The notes under the pieces: model-generated
What the model saw: only the letters and a program-made list of their open reading frames with translations
Databases searched by the model: none
What the model was told of the DNA's origin: nothing
Shown: positions 58,999-64,000 of the stretch, one piece after another
Layout: every line of letters begins with the position of its first letter
How positions within the stretch are numbered: the first letter of the stretch is position 1
Assembly (NCBI GenBank): GCA_937625935.1
Contig: OW569349.1
Coordinates: forward strand, 310,001 to 374,000
Direction of reading: 5' to 3'
From: Tetramitus jugosus
Taxonomy: Eukaryota > Heterolobosea > Eutetramitea > Acrasida > Vahlkampfiidae
Length of the DNA: 64,000 nucleotides
Program-made: the position numbers and the translations under genes

Positions 58999-59772
58999 AT
59001 GGGTAAAGTCATTAGAGCACAGAGAAAGGGTGGTAGTACCGTCTTCCAAGTCAGAAACAAGAGCGCTATTGGAAAGCCACAACACAGACACTTGGACTTC
59101 TCCGAAAGAAATGGATACATGAAGGGAGTTGTCAGAGAGATTCTCCATGACCCTGGCCGTGGTGCACCAGTTGCAAAGGTTGTCTTCAAGCACCCATATA
59201 AGACTAGAAGAACCACCCAATTGATGCTTGCTACCGAAGGTATGTACTCTGGCCAATTCGTCTATGCCGGAAGAAAGGCAAAGTTGACCATTGGTAACAT
59301 CATGCCTGTTGGTTTGATGCCTGAGGGTACCGTTATCTCCAACTGTGAAGCCAAGGCTGGTGACCGTGGTAAGCTCGCAAGATCTTCTGGTGAATCCGCC
59401 GTTATCATTTCCCACAACGAAGATGAGGCTAGAACCAGAATAAAGCTTCCATCTGGTATGAAGAAGGTCATCGACTCCAAGTGCAGAGCTCAAGTTGGTG
59501 TTATTGCTGGTGGTGGTAGAACTGAAAAGCCATTGTTGAAGGCTGGTGCTAACTACTTCAGATACAAGGCAAAGGGTAAGAAGGTCTGGCCACACGTTAG
59601 AGGTGTTGCTATGAATCCTGTTGAGCATCCTCATGGTGGTGGTAACCATCAACATATTGGTAAGCCATCTACTGTCGGCAGACACACTCCTGCAGGTAGA
59701 AAGGTTGGTCTCATTGCCGCCAGAAGAACCGGTAGAATTCGTGGTGGTAAGGGAGAAAGCTCCAATGAGTAA
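58999..59772 (+). CDS. RPL8: Cytosolic 60S ribosomal protein L8 (uL2)
   Basis: 257 residues, full length and collinear with eukaryotic uL2: [82 protein letters not shown] and [15 protein letters not shown]. The conserved C-terminal His-rich loop near the peptidyl-transferase centre is intact. Codon use is strongly biased (GGT, AAG, AGA), as expected for high expression. Expression is probably aided by the intron directly before the start. It is convergent with MON2; the stop codons are 155 bases apart. Confidence 0.97.
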   Translation: MGKVIRAQRKGGSTVFQVRNKSAIGKPQHRHLDFSERNGYMKGVVREILHDPGRGAPVAKVVFKHPYKTRRTTQLMLATEGMYSGQFVYAGRKAKLTIGNIMPVGLMPEGTVISNCEAKAGDRGKLARSSGESAVIISHNEDEARTRIKLPSGMKKVIDSKCRAQVGVIAGGGRTEKPLLKAGANYFRYKAKGKKVWPHVRGVAMNPVEHPHGGGNHQHIGKPSTVGRHTPAGRKVGLIAARRTGRIRGGKGESSNE

Positions 59773-59927
59773 ATTCTCTATCAAAAATAAAACATCCTAT
59801 TGTTTATTAACTTGTAAATCGTTGTTTCAACACCCAATTTTCGACACGGGATGTCTCATTGCATTGACATCCATTAAAAAATTGTTGGCAAGTTGCTCGA
59901 CAATGAAAGTTCCAACGCAACGAAAAT

Positions 59928-62900
59928 TTATTGGGAGTCTGTTGATGCAGACAATCCAAGTTCAGATGACATTGTCCTAAACATATCGAGCAAAACAGTC
60001 TTCATATTGTTGTCGGACGTTGTCACAAACTCACAAAGGATTGGGAAAAGTCTAACAATCATGCCCTTTGGTCCAGATATGATTGCATCAGTCAGGCGTG
60101 TCTGCGCCGTTTCAGATTGAGCTGAACACTTGGAAAACAACGAGTGATGCACTTTCGAACTGCGAAGTTCCTGAAGTACGTTCAACACCTCCTCACGTCT
60201 ATATCTAGGAAGTGGCATTAATCCTGTGCGTTGATCCTCTCGTAAGAAGTTTCTCAATATTTCTGAGCAGCGATCTAACAACATTGGGATCACGTATTGA
60301 CCAATCTCAACCAGATGATCTGATTCTTCACCGCTGACTGAACAATGCTCAGAGGCTTCCTGACTCAACCTGAAAAGGCATTTCAGTGATTCAGCAGCAA
60401 TGGGCTTTGGTGATGTTCTTGTGGCTCTCTCAAGAATAGATAATATTCTTCTTTTGACTTGACCTGAGGCTGCCCGACAATGTGGCAGTGCATGCTTCTC
60501 GATCAGGTGAACGAGTTGAATTTCTTCATCCTCTCCCAGTTCGTCATCCGACTCGTCCGAGTCGTCATCAGAATTTGCGTTCTTGTGATTTTCCAATTCA
60601 CTCGCGTCGCCTGTGGCAGATGGGAACAGGAATGTTTCAATGGCTTGACAAAAATCAAACCACATTTGATTCACTGTTTCTTCGTCACTCTCCTTGTCGA
60701 AATGCTTTGATGAGTTCGAGATTACGGATTCAAACAACTTGATTGTTGATTTCCAAAGTGGATAAAAGAATGGAGGTGATGCGTTTCTCATGCTCTTCGA
60801 GCTAGGATCCACTCTTCTAAATATAATGTACTTTGTGAGCATCATGGTACCGAGGACACCAACGAGGCGATGGTAGAGCTTCTTTTGTACGTTGTCAGGT
60901 GCATTTACGATGCATTCTACTAACTCCTTTTGTACAGCAATAGCTAGTTTGACAGGTGGATGCAGAGACTTGGGAGGAGGCAAATTTTTTGCGTATTTCT
61001 CTCGCTCCTGCACCTCCAGTTGTTCATCGATATCAGATCGAGATGGAAGCAAGGATGATAACTCTTCAAACACGTGATCATATGTCTCTTCGGAATATGA
61101 GCTAATTGTTGATATGAGTACTAAACAAGCCTTTTGAATTGATGAGGGATGCATAATTACATCCATAGCAGTAGGACATCTGAGTAGCTTGTGAGTCAAT
61201 TCTATCATCTGTATAACGTCACTTTGACTGAATATGTTTTGTCTATTCTTATACAGTTCAGTTAGTCCTTCAACAAGCATCATAATCGTGTTATTGTCTG
61301 TGAGTGTAGCAGTGTGGGCGCCATCAGCTATCGTTCTCCAGACACCCCAAGATCCATCCCAAATGATTGTTAGGGCAGGTTCCTCACAAGTATTAAGCAT
61401 CTCTAGAAGATAACGAACTGAACTCTTGCAAATTTCGGCTGTTCTTGTTTGAACTGAGTGATAAACAAATTTCATGAATTTGGAGCACAACTCTTCAAAG
61501 GTTTGAACGTCTTTCAATGTTTTGCTTCCGTGCTCTTTGATAACACGAGAAACACTCTCAATTGTCAAACTACGAGTTTCACTCCATTGTTTTGCTGCGG
61601 TATTTCTGCTATGATGAACCATGATCTGTACCTGCTTTCTGCTTGATACATCAGTTTGACTCGTTTCAGTTACGGCATTAGGCTCTGATTCGGCTTTTCC
61701 TGCTTGATTGTCAATGTTTTGAAGAGCAGGGAGTAAAACTTGATTAATCAGAGCACTCCATGAGTCAATATCAAACTTCTCTCCACAGGAGGTCATGCAA
61801 AAGGTTAATGTACGTAGGGATGCATGCCTAACTTCGGGTCTTCCATCTGTTATCGTATTAACAAGTCGAGAGAACAATTTGATCCACAGTTCAGTTTGAT
61901 TTCTTTCGACAGCCAAGTAATCCGCAATGCTCATGAAAATACCAACAGCAACCAAATTAATGTTGACATCTGTGGCTCTCGATTGAGTAGCATATGCGCC
62001 CACGGTGTCAATATATTGGATCAAATAGTCTGTAGAAAGACTTGAAAGGAACTCGTTACCAATCTGTTGCACTCCCTTGAAGGCAATAGCGAGATACTTT
62101 GGATCCAGAGGAATCTTGTTTGAGTCAGGTGATGGCTCCTCGCAGCATGAGGACAATATTGGCAAAATAATAGGCCATGAGCCAGAGAGTACTTGACCAC
62201 ACTTATGAATTAGATTATTGATCGCATGTAAAACTTTTTCTCTGACATCTTTGTGCTCAGAGTCAAACATGAGTGCTAGAACCGAGAAAACATTTTGTTC
62301 TAATGCAGAGTCAATTGACTTTGGTTTTTCATCTGTTTCAGACACAAATTTGTTATACTCGGGTCTTACTATAGCAAGAATTACACTGGTAACACTATCC
62401 ACACCAAACTTTCGAACATTTTCTTCTGGATGATCCACCAAGAACAAAATATGCGCAGAGAAATAGCTCCAAATTAAATCGACTCGACTTGCATTAATCT
62501 GAACAGTTTCAACCAGTTTTTGAGCTCCAAATAAGCGGGGCATTTCGTTTGGTGGTGTATTTTTCATTGTATCCTTCGAAAGACTACATAGAGCCTTAAG
62601 GACAATGATCAAAGATTCTGAATCTAAATGTTCTGTGCTCTTGAATAGATTGTTGAGAGCTGCGTTCAAAATTTTCAAGTCCTCTTCCAATTCTCCCTTA
62701 AAGTTATCGCGTGTCATTATAGATTCGAACAGTTGAAAATTCTTGAGTAGTAAATACCAGGACGATCCAAGCAAGCCTCCCAAGCAATGAGCAAAGTTGA
62801 ATAAAATCTTGATCACTTGAACATTTTTTCTTGTAATTGGTGATAGTAGTTGATTGTTCGCGATATGAGGAGTAAACTTGCAGAGAGAAGTAAGGAAGGC

Positions 62901-64000
62901 ATCACGTGGTGTCGCAAGGGCAGTCACTCCACAGGTATGAGTAAATAATAAATAGGTTCTCAAAATTAATTGTATCGTTTCCTCTTCTTCGCATCGTTCC
63001 AGCATTTGAGACAAAGCTGCCAGAACAGGGCACCATACATGTTCGATCATAATTTCACAAATCTATTGATTGTTTTGGTTAGATTGAAGTGCTCGATGAT
63101 CATAGGGTAGCATAAATTCACTAATTTCACGTTTATACATACTTCTCTGTTATGTTTAATCTTCTTTGCTGCTTCTTCTGACACTTCTTCATCAAGATCC
63201 AATTTGTGAATATCAGCCAGAATGCTCATTGATGTAGCTGTTACAGATATTGTTTCTAGAGCTAAAGCGAGGCATTCTTCCAGACTTGACATTGGAGCAC
63301 TTCGTTCAAGTAGCGTGTCCAATCGACTTTCTCGTCTTAAGTATTGCTGAAGGGAGAGCACAGAGGTTTGACTTTCTCTGATCATTCGCTGCACAAAATT
63401 ACAAATTGCGTTCACTAAATCGACAATAATGTATCCCTCATTGCTTGAGGATGATGTTTCAGAATTCTGTGGTATTTCCTCATATAATTGTTTAAAGACT
63501 GTTTGTTTCTGGACAATGGCTTTGATCACTTCAAAAGCTAATAGCTTGTACCACAACACACACTCAATATTTACCAAATTATAAATCCGCTGAAGCAATT
63601 CTTTACATTGCACTTTCTAATAATCAATTAAAATTCGAGTCAACAATCACATTTTGCTTTCAACAACAACAACAAAACACAAACATATGCAATATCACCG
63701 TACCATCACTCCATAATAGTATTGTACGATTGAAGATGCAATTCGATAGCATCTTACAATAAAAGTAAAGTCATTGATCGTTGCTGATGGATTATAAATG
63801 TTGCTCGAGATCAATGGACACACTTTTTCCTCAATGATCTGAACGAGTTGAGGATATTGAATAAGAAGTGTTGAATGAGTACTCAATATCGAATCCAACA
63901 ATTCCAATGCAAATAACTGAGACACTCCAGTGACATTGAGCCACATGGATGTATTTCCCTCCACAAACAAACAATAGTCGCGTAATAATAAATACAGGTT
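59928..64000 (-). CDS. MON2: MON2 homologue (Golgi/endosome scaffold), 5' end outside window
   Basis: Three exons seen: >64000..63704, 63616..63143 and 63062..59928, with introns of 87 and 80 bases, all in consistent phase. About 1300 residues of the C-terminal part are present; the N-terminus lies beyond the right edge. The sequence is HEAT/armadillo-like throughout. Features that fit MON2/Sec7-like large scaffolds: FALELLDSIL, EEKVCPLISSNIYN, LWYKLLAFEVIKAI, VDLVNAICNFVQRM, CPVLAALSQMLERC and TPRDAFLTSLCKFT. There is no Sec7 catalytic domain in the part seen, as expected for MON2. In other eukaryotes it works with DOPEY and flippases in endosome-to-Golgi traffic. A BIG-type Arf-GEF is a less likely alternative. 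Confidence 0.82.

Noticed and set aside
58966-59784. 272-codon minus-strand frame
   Set aside because: It is antisense to RPL8; the long shadow frame results from the strong codon bias of that gene.

Overview
The window looks like nuclear DNA of a free-living heterolobosean amoeboflagellate, most likely a Naegleria species. The gene content is eukaryotic: tomosyn-type R-SNARE protein, NUP35, USP7, RanBP1, V-ATPase subunit e, cytosolic RPL8, MON2. Genes are packed tens to a few hundred bases apart. Most are single-exon, and the few introns are short (about 60-175 bases, GT..AG). Many start codons follow CAA/CAACAA-rich leaders. The species call is inference; nothing in the sequence names it.

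Layout. 0-9.6 kb: a small membrane protein, a degenerate-zinc-site DHHC palmitoyltransferase, a type I membrane protein, two tandem acyl-protein thioesterases, an unrecognised 513-aa protein and an alternative NADH dehydrogenase. 9.6-15.4 kb: a gene-poor block with two nested 5'-truncated LINE copies just upstream of a tRNA-Gly(GCC) gene. 15.4-27.5 kb: an unrecognised coiled-coil protein divergent from a CEP44 homologue, then V-ATPase subunit e, USP7, RanBP1, and a dihydroorotase next to aspartate carbamoyltransferase. 27.6-32.1 kb: an older rearranged LINE copy interrupted by a young LINE with poly(A), perfect target-site duplication and an intact reverse transcriptase. Both lie just upstream of a tRNA-His(GTG) gene. 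32.3-49.6 kb: SDR, 3'-5' exonuclease, MAPK-like kinase with a TMY activation motif, several unrecognised proteins, tomosyn/Lgl, a PH-like protein, an IQ/SFI1-like protein and NUP35. 49.59-52.80 kb: a 3.2-kb TTAA-flanked element with 15-bp terminal inverted repeats. It carries an intact Fanzor (eukaryotic TnpB-like, presumptive RNA-guided nuclease), a candidate omega-RNA region, and an antisense fragment resembling the retromer gene VPS35. 52.8-64 kb: DDX60-like helicase, RPL8 with a 5'UTR intron, and a MON2 homologue running off the right edge.

The most notable items are the Fanzor transposon with a candidate guide-RNA scaffold and captured gene pieces, and the LINE family, whose insertions all lie about 30-55 bases upstream of tRNA genes in one orientation. 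That second pattern resembles the tRNA-targeted TRE5 elements of Dictyostelium. Other notable items are a palmitoyltransferase that has lost three of four ligands of one zinc site together, an alternative NADH dehydrogenase missing a conserved block, and linked pyrimidine-synthesis genes.
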